DNA of 19,634 nucleotides from UBA4416 sp035439445 (GTDB lineage: Bacteria > Bacteroidota > Bacteroidia > B-17B0 > Aurantibacillaceae): positions 1-19,634 of the forward strand of contig DAORKG010000050.1 of assembly GCA_035439445.1 (NCBI GenBank). Direction: 5' to 3'. The notes under the pieces are model-generated. The model was not told where the DNA came from and made no database searches. It saw only the letters and a program-made list of their open reading frames with translations. Positions 8,001-14,649 of the stretch are shown here, in pieces (position 1 is the stretch's first letter; each line of letters starts with the position of its first letter). Position numbers and translations under genes: made by a program.

Positions 8001-8160
8001 TCAGCGTTGGATTAAAAATGCAAAGGATAAGGAACTGGGATTAAATGAAACAATGGAGTTTTCTAAAATTTGTACAGCTATTTATTTAACTTTCGAAAAG
8101 CAATTACTTGTTGATAGTGTATACACTGACATTTTAACTGACTTAATAAAAAGTAATTAA
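5065..8160 (+). CDS. Single-chain restriction-modification enzyme (Type IIG/ISP-like N6-adenine methylase-nuclease)
   Basis: The 1031-aa protein joins cleavage, methylation and recognition in one chain and is a likely anti-phage enzyme. The N-terminus has a PD-(D/E)XK nuclease signature: P57-D58 and, 14 residues on, E73-A-K75. A helical connector (about 150-310) leads to the methylase core, with YYTP at 324-327, the SAM-binding motif I DPAGG (361-365) and catalytic motif IV NPPY (482-485), the order seen in gamma-class N6-adenine methylases. Residues about 650-1000 hold a target-recognition region resembling the C-terminal specificity domain of Type ISP enzymes (for example LlaBIII). No Walker A/DEAD helicase block is visible between nuclease and methylase, which argues for Type IIG rather than a translocating Type ISP enzyme. 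It is divergent from the Xre regulator, and no separate specificity or methylase gene is nearby. Confidence 0.88.
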   Translation: MLKQYLSEIANTTIQGDAREESYYLHLSNLVKAFSDSIGKTKTHITILPKKTEAGNPDFRIWDGQLNIIGYIEAKVPGSDLNKIESSEQLKRYRETFPNVILTDFYEFRLYREGKLIEKTFIGRPFIAGKLKTPPPIENEEAFTKLFDKFFSFSLPQVFSAEALAIELAKRTRFLKEEVIHQELEDEENNGNQVLGFYDAFQKYLIAGLTKEEFADLYAQTIAYGLFAARTRSVGEFSRRLAYSFIPPTIGILKDVFQFISLGNLPQQMEVIVDEIAAVLNTTDISAILTDYYKKGKGQDPIIHFYETFLNKYDPKTREQRGVYYTPEPVVNYIVNSLNEVLKDEFGKEDGFANTDVTVLDPAGGTLTFLAQTAKFAIEDFTEKYGEGHRANFIKDHILKNFYAFELMMAPYAIAHLKMSFLLDEYGYKMQDTDRFKLYLTNSLEVEDLEQTRIPGMASLSEESKQATLVKRKQPILAIMGNPPYSIASYNNSVFIDGNGKKGKDEIKGLMDLYKEDVKDEKNIQLLSDDYAKFIRFCHWKIEEAGQGVMGLITKNTYLNTSAFKGLRKKMLESFDKVYVYNLHGKLYEKTPSGGKDQNVFDIRVGTAILIGVKTGKKKEKDLGKLLFAELYGDRNTKYDFLNFHNINNTSFEELKTDKAYYFFEKKNFNDVELYNSFFKINEIFILNNTGIETGRDHFVLADTKKELETRFNLFITSNLPLEFLRETFDLNDQPNFKLDKVKSNFKKYENSRVEKYYHKPFYYRHIYYDNMFLRRHSGIVMKHLKGENDNFALILKKSSTEPNYSHCFCSNTLTDRNFLGGQSYVFPLWIFEDDGGLFGASKKSNFKIEFEQILEKQYKQGELTEKIFYYIYAILYSQKYREGFAEQLQIDYPRIPFTSNYKLFTTVSDIGKSIVELHLLTSKELSKPLIKFNGKGNSKVSEIEFKEADEVLYVNETQYFSGISKVMWEWEVGKNKPIQRWIKNAKDKELGLNETMEFSKICTAIYLTFEKQLLVDSVYTDILTDLIKSN

Positions 8161-8326
8161 ATTTTCACTTTTTCTATTCTCACTATTGTTGATGTTGTAG
8201 TCAATAAGAGATTATTATAAGTATATAAAATATCATTTATCATAATTTAATATTATATTTAATAATCAGACAGTGTTACACAATGTTTGTTGACACTTGT
8301 CGTTATAATAATATAAATTAAACTAT

Positions 8327-9646
8327 ATGACAGGATTAACTGCGGTTAAACTAACCGAGCGTATTAAAGTGATGGATGTAATTCGTGGCTTTGCTGTATT
8401 AGGTATTTTATTAATGAATATCCCAGGCTTTTCTACACACGAGTTTTTTCTGTATTGGCACGATGCATTAAAAGGAGAAACCACTACCAATGGAATACTT
8501 TTTAAAGGAAGTATGATTTTGTTTGATGGTAAAATGCGTGGCTTATTTACCTTATTGTTTGGGGCAGGCTTAATGTTGTTTATCGAAAATAAACAAGACA
8601 ACTCTATACGCGTGGCCGATTTGTATTTTAAACGTATGATGTGGATGTTGTTTTTTGGATTGATTCACGCTTACATATTTTTGTGGGGAGGTGATATTTT
8701 GTATGAATATGCCATGTGCGGGATTTTTGCTTTTGCTTTTCGTAATATGAAAGCACGCAACTTGTTGTTTTTTAGTCTTTCTATTTTAGCAGTAGTGATT
8801 TATTTTAGCGGTAGTGCATTTTTAGAACGTAAAGAAAAATATATTGAATATAAACAAGTAGAAAAACGTTTACAAGAACACAAGCCAGTTAATGAAAAAC
8901 AGCAAGAAGTGTATGATGAATTTGTAAATATAAAAGGAACGTTCTTGCCATTTTCAAAAGAACACATACATAACCTTACAGAAGATATTTATAAAAGAGA
9001 GGTTAAAATAAAATCAGACTATTCGACTCTAGTAGTCAAAAATGCTGAAGAGATTAGCGTGTATCACACTCAAGAATTTTTTATGGATATGTGGGAATCG
9101 TTTGCTACCATTTTATTGGGAATGGCGTTGTTTAAATTTGGATTTTTTCAAGAAAAATTAAATAATAATATTTACAGAGTTTTTGCATTTATTGGTGTTC
9201 CATTAGGCATTGCATTATCTGCTATATCTGTTTTAAATATGGTTTATACTCAAACTGGGTTAATTGATGCAATGGAAAACAGAAATTTTAGTATTAATCA
9301 TATTGGAGGTATAGGACGTATTATATTAACTGTAAGTTATGCTTCTACATTGATTCTACTATTTAGAGTAAAATGGTTGAAATCATTTTTTGCGTTATTT
9401 GCAAATGTAGGCAGAATGGCATTAACCAATTATATTATGGAAACTGTTTTGTGTTCACTTTATTTTTTTGGTTTTGGTTTAAATCATTACGGAGTGTATG
9501 ACGCTAAAGAGTTAGTGCTTTTTGTTAGTGTTATATGGTTGATACAAATTACCTACTCAAACATATACTTCCGTTTTTTTGAAATGGGTCCGCTGGAGTG
9601 GCTTTGGAAGAGGTTAACTTATGGCAGAAATTATAACAAATCGTAA
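8327..9646 (+). CDS. DUF418 family multipass membrane protein
   Basis: The 439-aa integral membrane protein belongs to the DUF418/YeiB family, whose substrate is not established. The N-terminal signature RIKVMDVIRGFAVLGILLMN (residues 12-31) and the C-terminal GPLEWLWKRLTYG (about 424-436) are the typical ends of this family. Several hydrophobic helices lie between them. A charged, probably non-membrane insert occupies about 165-235 (KEKYIEYKQVEKRLQEHKPV and following). The start is ATG 8327 after an AT-rich 166-bp spacer. A sigma70-like TTGACA-N16-TATAAA occurs at 8290-8317, but that is not the usual Bacteroidota promoter type. The next gene begins at the base after its stop codon, implying coupling. 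Confidence 0.88.
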   Translation: MTGLTAVKLTERIKVMDVIRGFAVLGILLMNIPGFSTHEFFLYWHDALKGETTTNGILFKGSMILFDGKMRGLFTLLFGAGLMLFIENKQDNSIRVADLYFKRMMWMLFFGLIHAYIFLWGGDILYEYAMCGIFAFAFRNMKARNLLFFSLSILAVVIYFSGSAFLERKEKYIEYKQVEKRLQEHKPVNEKQQEVYDEFVNIKGTFLPFSKEHIHNLTEDIYKREVKIKSDYSTLVVKNAEEISVYHTQEFFMDMWESFATILLGMALFKFGFFQEKLNNNIYRVFAFIGVPLGIALSAISVLNMVYTQTGLIDAMENRNFSINHIGGIGRIILTVSYASTLILLFRVKWLKSFFALFANVGRMALTNYIMETVLCSLYFFGFGLNHYGVYDAKELVLFVSVIWLIQITYSNIYFRFFEMGPLEWLWKRLTYGRNYNKS

Positions 9647-10576
9647 TTGAAAACAGAAAAACTAAATAAGTGTAGTGGCAGCATTAAAAAGCAAATTCTC
9701 TATTTGTTATTTTTTACATTTTCTTTTCAAACTTTCCAAGCTCAGGTAAACGAAACACAATTTTTTGCCTATAATACTTTATTAGGCGGCGTTACCGGCG
9801 GTATTGGTGCATTAATAAATAAAAAGAAAGATCAAAAGTGGCATAAAGTGTTATTAAAGGGATTCATGATTGGTTGTGGCGGTGGCGCCATTTCGTATTC
9901 AGGTAAGAAATTAAATTCTATGGTTTCCCAAAAACAAGAGTTAGGATATTGCTGGTTATCTAGAGCTGTATTTAGTGCCGGAAATTCTATTATTGAAAAC
10001 GCGTCTTCTAATAAAAAGTTTTGGTCACGGTGGCACTATGACGTTGGATTTATGAGATTTGAACTCGAACTGGAAAATGGAGCGTCATTAATGCCAAAAT
10101 TTATGCCCTCTGCTTTTGGCGGAATTATTTTTATGGCTGTTAATGGTGAATTTGATGGAAGCACAACTTTAAAATCAGGAACTTTAACTTTTAGGGCAGA
10201 TCAGGTAAATTATGCAAACAATTTATCTGCTTCTACCGCTTCCAACGGTTTTTTATTTATTAATTCACTAAATAAAGGACATAAATTTTATGATACATAT
10301 TCGCATGAAATGATTCATGCGTTTCAATTTCAAGAATTTTCAGCAATTAACTACTTTTTTAATCCTATAAAAGCTAAATGGCAATTAAGATCAACAAGGT
10401 TTGAAAATCTTAATAGGTGGTTTTATGGAGATATAAATTTTGAAGCGATGCTGTTAAATTATTTTATTATTCATAAAGGATATATTGATAGTCCTGAAGG
10501 ATATTGCGATAATTTCTTGGAAAATGAAGCAGAATTTTTATCCGTAGGGAAGAGTGCTTGTGATTTTAGTAATTGA
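9647..10576 (+). CDS. Exported protein with HExxH zinc-peptidase motif, unknown family
   Basis: I do not recognise the family of this 309-aa protein. A basic N-terminus and hydrophobic stretch (about 14-33) ending in FQAQ form a signal peptide, with the predicted cut before Gln as is common in Bacteroidota. A glycine-rich, possibly membrane-associated segment follows (about 41-80). H220-E-M-I-H224 is a zincin-type HExxH site, followed by AFQFQE. The later NEAEFLS (293-299) could supply a glutamate third ligand, as in gluzincins. The sequence around HEMIH (YDTYSHEMIHAFQFQ) is reminiscent of neutral zinc peptidases that act near or in envelopes. The start is TTG at 9647, the base after the DUF418 stop codon; the next in-frame Met would remove the signal peptide. 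Peptidase activity is inferred from motif alone. Confidence 0.72.
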   Translation: MKTEKLNKCSGSIKKQILYLLFFTFSFQTFQAQVNETQFFAYNTLLGGVTGGIGALINKKKDQKWHKVLLKGFMIGCGGGAISYSGKKLNSMVSQKQELGYCWLSRAVFSAGNSIIENASSNKKFWSRWHYDVGFMRFELELENGASLMPKFMPSAFGGIIFMAVNGEFDGSTTLKSGTLTFRADQVNYANNLSASTASNGFLFINSLNKGHKFYDTYSHEMIHAFQFQEFSAINYFFNPIKAKWQLRSTRFENLNRWFYGDINFEAMLLNYFIIHKGYIDSPEGYCDNFLENEAEFLSVGKSACDFSN

Positions 10577-10588
10577 TAAATTAAAACA

Positions 10589-10624
10589 AAAAACCCTTGA
10601 AAGTTTTGACTATCAAGGGTTTTT
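10589..10624. terminator. Bidirectional terminator
   Basis: A perfect 12-bp stem (AAAAACCCTTGA / TCAAGGGTTTTT) with a 12-nt loop is flanked by an A-run on the left and a T-run on the right. It therefore works for the plus-strand DUF418-peptidase transcript and for the minus-strand tRNA-Cys that ends 14 nt away. Confidence 0.85.
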
Positions 10625-10637
10625 TTGTTTATTTGTG

Positions 10638-10708
10638 AGGTCCCGAGCGGATTCGAACCGCTGTACAAGCTTTTGCAGAGCTCTGCCTAGCCGCTCGGCC
10701 ACAGGACC
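10638..10708 (-). tRNA. tRNA-Cys (anticodon GCA)
   Basis: The minus strand folds as a 71-nt tRNA. The acceptor stem is GGTCCTG with CGGGACC (one T-G pair) and the anticodon stem GAGCT/AGCTT closes loop CTGCAAA (anticodon GCA at 10676-10674). The T arm is AGCGG-TTCGAAT-CCGCT. The unpaired discriminator is U73, which is the identity base of tRNA-Cys. The CCA end is not encoded. The D arm lies in GCCGAGCGGCTAGGC. It stands alone between two convergent or divergent protein genes. Confidence 0.97.
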
Positions 10709-10756
10709 TTAACTGTTTGGTGATTAAATTTAATTAAATCATCAATGAACGGGTGA

Positions 10757-10764
10757 CAAAAATA
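10757..10764 (-). promoter_or_regulatory. Possible -7 element of the tRNA-Cys promoter
   Basis: TATTTTTG on the minus strand matches the Bacteroidota TAnnTTTG element and lies 48 nt upstream of the tRNA 5' end. A TTG is present upstream but only 12 nt away, closer than the usual 19-20, so only half of the promoter is supported. Confidence 0.3.
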
Positions 10765-10803
10765 AGATTTTTTTAGCAACTTGCTCTAAATATTATAAAA
10801 AAA

Positions 10804-11946
10804 ATGCAGATAAATTCAAAATTGCCCCATGTTGGTACTACCATTTTTACTGTAATGAGTGGTTTGGCCAAGGAATATAATGCTATAAACCTTTCTCAAG
10901 GATTTCCTGACTTTGGGTGTAGCCCAAAATTATTAGAGTTAGCCCAAAAAAATCTGGCGGATGGATTCAATCAGTACGCGCCCATGACAGGTGCCCAGGC
11001 TTTAAGAGAAAGTGTTAGTCAGTTATTACAAAATTGCTATCAGGCTTCGTATCATCCCGAAACAGAAATTACTATTACTGCCGGTGCTACACAAGGTATT
11101 TACACAAGTATTGCTACATTTATTAATAAAGGCGATGAAGTGATTGTTTTTGAACCGGCTTATGATTGCTATATTCCTGCTATAGAGGTTCATGGAGGTA
11201 TTGTGAAACCAATCTCTTTAGAGTACCCTAATTTTACAATAAACTGGAATGCCGTTAAAACAACAGTAACGGATAAAACGCGAATGATAATCATTAATTC
11301 GCCTCATAACCCAAGTGGTACAACCTTAACTGAAAATGACTTATTGGAGCTTCAAAAGTTAGTTGCCGGCACTAATATTATTGTTGTGAGTGATGAGGTG
11401 TATGAACACATGGTTTTTGATGGTAAACCACATCAAAGTGTGGCGCGTTTTAAATCATTGGCAGCTCAATCAATCATTGTGTCATCTTTCGGAAAAACCA
11501 TACATGCAACGGGATGGAAAATAGGTTATGTAGCCGCTCCCAAAGAGTTGATGATTGAATTTAGAAAAGTGCATCAGTTTTTGGTATTTTGTGTTAATCA
11601 TCCTTTTCAATTGGCGCTAGCCGAATACTTAAAAGATGAATCAACCTATAAAGAGCTTCATCAATTTTATCAAACTAAAAGAGATTATTTCAGAAAATTA
11701 ATTTCTACTTCTCGATTTGAATTGGAGCCATGTACAGGAACTTATTTTCAATTATTAAATTACAAACGTATTACGGATGAAAATGATACCGACTTTTCTA
11801 TTCGATTAACTAAGGAAAAAGGATTGGCATCGATTCCGCTTTCTGTTTTTTATACTAATAAACAACAACAACATTTGCTTCGTTTTTGTTTTGCTAAAAA
11901 AAACGAAACACTTGAGAAGGCCGCAGAGATTATATGTAAAATTTAA
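10804..11946 (+). CDS. Class I/II PLP aminotransferase, methionine/glutamine (YbdL-like) type
   Basis: The 380-aa enzyme is a fold-type I pyridoxal-phosphate aminotransferase closest in pattern to YbdL/kynurenine (glutamine-K) aminotransferases, which transaminate methionine, aromatic amino acids or glutamine with 2-oxo acids. Visible landmarks are NLSQGFPDF (29-37), N169 in HNPSG, D197-E198 in SDEVY, the PLP lysine K231 in SSFGKT, the ATGWKIGY motif just after it, and R360 in LLRFCFA for the substrate carboxylate. The start is ATG 10804. It heads a probable six-gene operon whose last gene is an omega-amidase. These two activities are a known pair: the amidase removes alpha-ketoglutaramate or alpha-ketosuccinamate made by transamination of glutamine or asparagine. 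The exact amino donor cannot be read from sequence. Confidence 0.9.
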   Translation: MQINSKLPHVGTTIFTVMSGLAKEYNAINLSQGFPDFGCSPKLLELAQKNLADGFNQYAPMTGAQALRESVSQLLQNCYQASYHPETEITITAGATQGIYTSIATFINKGDEVIVFEPAYDCYIPAIEVHGGIVKPISLEYPNFTINWNAVKTTVTDKTRMIIINSPHNPSGTTLTENDLLELQKLVAGTNIIVVSDEVYEHMVFDGKPHQSVARFKSLAAQSIIVSSFGKTIHATGWKIGYVAAPKELMIEFRKVHQFLVFCVNHPFQLALAEYLKDESTYKELHQFYQTKRDYFRKLISTSRFELEPCTGTYFQLLNYKRITDENDTDFSIRLTKEKGLASIPLSVFYTNKQQQHLLRFCFAKKNETLEKAAEIICKI

Positions 11947-11976
11947 TAGCTATATTTACTATATATACCTCAGTTT

Positions 11977-12636
11977 ATGAAAGCCATACTTTTAATAATT
12001 GGAATATTAGTAGCAAATATTTTTTTTGCGCAAGACACCCTTCACTTTTTTAGTAAGCCTGCACAGGTTGTTAAAGTCAATGAAATTGGCATAGATGAAA
12101 TCAAATATCATCGATTGGATAATCCAGATGGACCAATGTATATAGCTAACAAGAGCGACATTCATTTTATTAAATACTCAAACGGGCATGTAGATACTTT
12201 TAAAGTTACTCAACCTAAGACTCAAGAGCCCTCTTCTTTTACAATTATTTCAAGCGCTTCGCCTGCAAATGAGAAAATAATAGTTCGAGGTTCCAAGCTC
12301 ATATATATGAATCATCAAGTGGGAGAGTCTCGTTTGCTAAGAATTATTAATGCTCACCCCGATACAGAAAAAAAATCGTACTTGTTAAAAGAATACAGAA
12401 CCATGAAAAGTTTTAAGAAAAAACAATATTTATTTGGTTTTGTTGGTCTAGGAGTTGGTTTGGCTTTGCCCTATATTGGATTCGCGGCTACAATTTTAAC
12501 TGAAGAAATTTCTCCGGTTCTTATAGGAACCGCTGCCGGACTGACAGTAGGAATTACAGGTGGGGTTTTATCCGGAATTAATAAGCATAAGCGCACCAAG
12601 AAAAAAATTGAAATAGCTAATCTCTACAATAATTAA
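11977..12636 (+). CDS. Uncharacterised exported membrane protein, paralog 1 of 4
   Basis: I do not recognise a named family for this 219-aa product. It has a signal peptide (1-18, ending FFA) leaving mature QDT, then a beta-rich domain (about 19-72) with EIKY, NPDGP and KSDIHFIKYSNG. A Ser/Pro/Lys linker and a central basic helical segment with the conserved HPD (127-129) follow. Two hydrophobic helices (about 151-174 and 178-202) precede a basic tail ending KKKIEIANLYN. The paralogs downstream share this order, including an N-terminal QDT at about residue 20 and NG at about residue 70. It begins 30 nt after the aminotransferase and 10 nt before paralog 2. The topology suggests a periplasmic N-domain tethered by a C-terminal helical hairpin. 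Confidence 0.75.
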   Translation: MKAILLIIGILVANIFFAQDTLHFFSKPAQVVKVNEIGIDEIKYHRLDNPDGPMYIANKSDIHFIKYSNGHVDTFKVTQPKTQEPSSFTIISSASPANEKIIVRGSKLIYMNHQVGESRLLRIINAHPDTEKKSYLLKEYRTMKSFKKKQYLFGFVGLGVGLALPYIGFAATILTEEISPVLIGTAAGLTVGITGGVLSGINKHKRTKKKIEIANLYNN

Positions 12637-12646
12637 AATCGAACAC

Positions 12647-13300
12647 ATGAAACCTATTCTATTTACAATATTCTTTTTTTCTTTATTTTTTTCGGGATTA
12701 GCCCAGGATACCCTTTTATTTAAAGACAATAAAAAGCTAGTAGTTACTGTAAAAGAAGTTTCGCAAACGGAAATTCAATATAAGAAAATTGAACTACCAG
12801 ATGGACCGATGTATATCGTTAACAAATCAGATATTCAAAAAATTATTTATAAAAACGGTTATTCAGAAACAATTACAGTAAGTTCGCCACCTCCTGCTTC
12901 TCCCTCCCAAGATTTTAAAGTCTATAATTCAACTAATGAGTCGGGAAGAACACTAATATCATACAGAGACACAAAAAGAAGGAGCTATTCCATAATTAAT
13001 TTAATAGAAAGACATCCTGACAAAAACCGTCAGCCTGAATTATTTAAACTACAAAGAAGTATAAGAAACTTAAAGGCAGGACAAGATGCTACTAAAACAG
13101 TATCAATTGTTTTTGGTGGAATAACAATAGTTTCAGGAGCGTTTATCGGATTTATAAACTTAATAGACTCTTCAGTAGGAGGGTTTGAAATACCTATTGT
13201 TACAGGATCTGTTGCCTTAGTTACCTGTGCGAGTGCCATTACATTTCATATTAATTTAAAAAAGAAGAGACAAAATTTCGTTAAGTTATATAATGAATAA
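12647..13300 (+). CDS. Uncharacterised exported membrane protein, paralog 2 of 4
   Basis: The 217-aa product is the closest match to paralog 1. It has a signal peptide ending SGLA before QDT (20-22), then EIQYKK, LPDGPMYIVNKSDI (50-63) and YKNG in the N-terminal domain. A Pro/Ser linker (80-88), ERHPD (121-125) in the basic middle, and two hydrophobic helices (about 151-173 and 181-203) follow, and it ends KKKRQNFVKLYNE. The DGPMYI(V/A)NKSDI stretch is nearly identical to paralog 1 while the membrane region has diverged, so the N-terminal domain is under the stronger constraint. Its stop codon overlaps the ATG of paralog 3 by 8 nt, indicating translational coupling. Function unknown. Confidence 0.75.
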   Translation: MKPILFTIFFFSLFFSGLAQDTLLFKDNKKLVVTVKEVSQTEIQYKKIELPDGPMYIVNKSDIQKIIYKNGYSETITVSSPPPASPSQDFKVYNSTNESGRTLISYRDTKRRSYSIINLIERHPDKNRQPELFKLQRSIRNLKAGQDATKTVSIVFGGITIVSGAFIGFINLIDSSVGGFEIPIVTGSVALVTCASAITFHINLKKKRQNFVKLYNE

Positions 13301-13940
13301 ATTTTTGTTCATATTATTTTTTTCCTTAACAGATTTATTTCTGTTTTCTCAAGACACTATTTTTACGAATACATCCCAAACACTTTTGGTGCGTGTGCTT
13401 GAAATTTCAAGTACTGAAGTGACTTATAAAAATTTTTATAACCCCGACGGCATTATTCGTAAGTTAGAAAATGAAAAAATCTTAAGAATTGTGTACGAAA
13501 ACGGTAAAGAAGAATCACGTTTTCAATTAAAACAAATGACTTCAGGATCAAAACCTTTATCAGAACTTTTTGTAGTTGAAGGCAAACATATTGCACGCAA
13601 CAATATTGATATTACTCATAAAGAAGCTTACAAAATTATGATGAGAAAAGATCCTTACACCAACTCAGAAGAACTAAACACAGCCTTAATAAATGCTGAT
13701 AGTAAACGTAATGGTCAAATTGCATTTAATATTATAGCACCTGTAAGTTTAGTAGGTGGGTTTTATTTTGCGCTTCAACACAGATATAACGATCCACAAC
13801 AAAAACTCATTGCCAAAACATTTTTAATTAGTGGTGCAAGCGTATGCGTTATTTCAATTGTAACCGCTCAAATTTATAAATCCATAAAAAACAAACATAT
13901 TCGTAAGGCGGCGTTACTTTTCAATAACGAGTTGCTGTAA
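13293..13940 (+). CDS. Uncharacterised exported membrane protein, paralog 3 of 4
   Basis: The 215-aa product is the most divergent of the set. It keeps the signal peptide followed by SQDT (19-22), EVTYKNFYNPDG (42-53) and IVYENG (66-71). The GP after the DG and the K-S-D-I motif are replaced (DGIIRKLENEKIL), so the second half of the N-terminal domain is altered. KDPYTNSEEL (119-128) stands where the others have HPD. Two hydrophobic helices (about 143-161 and 172-194) and a basic tail (KNKHIRKAALLFN) complete the shared plan. The ATG at 13293 lies inside the last codons of paralog 2 (8-nt overlap), and paralog 4 starts 19 nt after its stop. Function unknown. Confidence 0.72.
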   Translation: MNKFLFILFFSLTDLFLFSQDTIFTNTSQTLLVRVLEISSTEVTYKNFYNPDGIIRKLENEKILRIVYENGKEESRFQLKQMTSGSKPLSELFVVEGKHIARNNIDITHKEAYKIMMRKDPYTNSEELNTALINADSKRNGQIAFNIIAPVSLVGGFYFALQHRYNDPQQKLIAKTFLISGASVCVISIVTAQIYKSIKNKHIRKAALLFNNELL

Positions 13941-13959
13941 TTATTTATACCATAGCCAA

Positions 13960-14649
13960 ATGAAAGCACTAATATGTTTCACCTTATTAATTTTTAATTC
14001 AATAGCATATGCTCAAGATACTATTTATAAAAGAACAGGAGAAATTATTACAGCCAAAATTTCTGAAATTAATATTAAAGACATTTCTTATAAAAGAGCT
14101 GATTTAATAGATGGACCATTATTTGTGTCGAATAAAAATGATATTTTAAAAATAAAATATGCAAACGGAGTTACAGATACGTTTGAAATTGTTAAGGATT
14201 CAGAAAAACAGGAGCCAGCATATCAGTACCCCGTGTTTTTAGTACCTGCCAGTAATAACGAAATAACAAATTCGGTTAGAAGAGGTGTTTATCTGTATCA
14301 ATCTCAAACAATCTCCGAAAGAAATGTAATGTATTTAGTTGCAAATAAAAATCAAATGTGGCAAAACAAAACTATTGATTATCATATATCTGAATACAAA
14401 AAGAATAAAACTTTACAATATGCAATTGGTTTTGGCGGAGCAGCATTTTGTGGCGCTACATTAATGGGTTGTTTATTTTCAACAGAAGTAAATACCACTG
14501 CAAGCGATAATGTTATAAACGCCAGTATTGCTTTTGCGGATGTGTCTTTATTTATCGCTTCACAAGTTATATCCGCTTCTTTTAAATTTAAAGCTATAAA
14601 ACACTCAGATAAATTGGTTCAATTGCATAATCAATATTCAAAAAATTAG
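13960..14649 (+). CDS. Uncharacterised exported membrane protein, paralog 4 of 4
   Basis: The 229-aa product has a signal peptide ending AYA before QDT (19-21) and an N-terminal domain with EINIKDISYKRADLIDGP (36-53), KNDILKIKYANG (59-70) and TDTF, clearly homologous to paralog 1 (KSDIHFIKYSNG, VDTF). The middle carries RRGVYLYQSQTISERN in place of HPD. Two hydrophobic helices (about 153-173 and 187-207), the first Cys/Gly-rich, precede the tail DKLVQLHNQY. Its TAG is followed at once by the ATG of the omega-amidase gene, so the cluster is translationally linked to that enzyme. Function unknown. Confidence 0.73.
   Translation: MKALICFTLLIFNSIAYAQDTIYKRTGEIITAKISEINIKDISYKRADLIDGPLFVSNKNDILKIKYANGVTDTFEIVKDSEKQEPAYQYPVFLVPASNNEITNSVRRGVYLYQSQTISERNVMYLVANKNQMWQNKTIDYHISEYKKNKTLQYAIGFGGAAFCGATLMGCLFSTEVNTTASDNVINASIAFADVSLFIASQVISASFKFKAIKHSDKLVQLHNQYSKN

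Noticed and set aside
5065..8160. BREX (PglX) or DISARM methylase
   Set aside because: The protein carries its own N-terminal nuclease motif, and no phosphatase, ATPase or helicase partner genes of those systems lie nearby in the window.
8161..8326. Riboswitch or small RNA in the spacer before the DUF418 gene
   Set aside because: The spacer is AT-rich with no stable conserved-looking structure; only a doubtful promoter-like TTGACA/TATAAA was seen.
10471..10668. Minus-strand 65-codon open frame
   Set aside because: It runs through the terminator and part of the tRNA-Cys gene and is antisense to the zinc-peptidase-like gene; no coding character.
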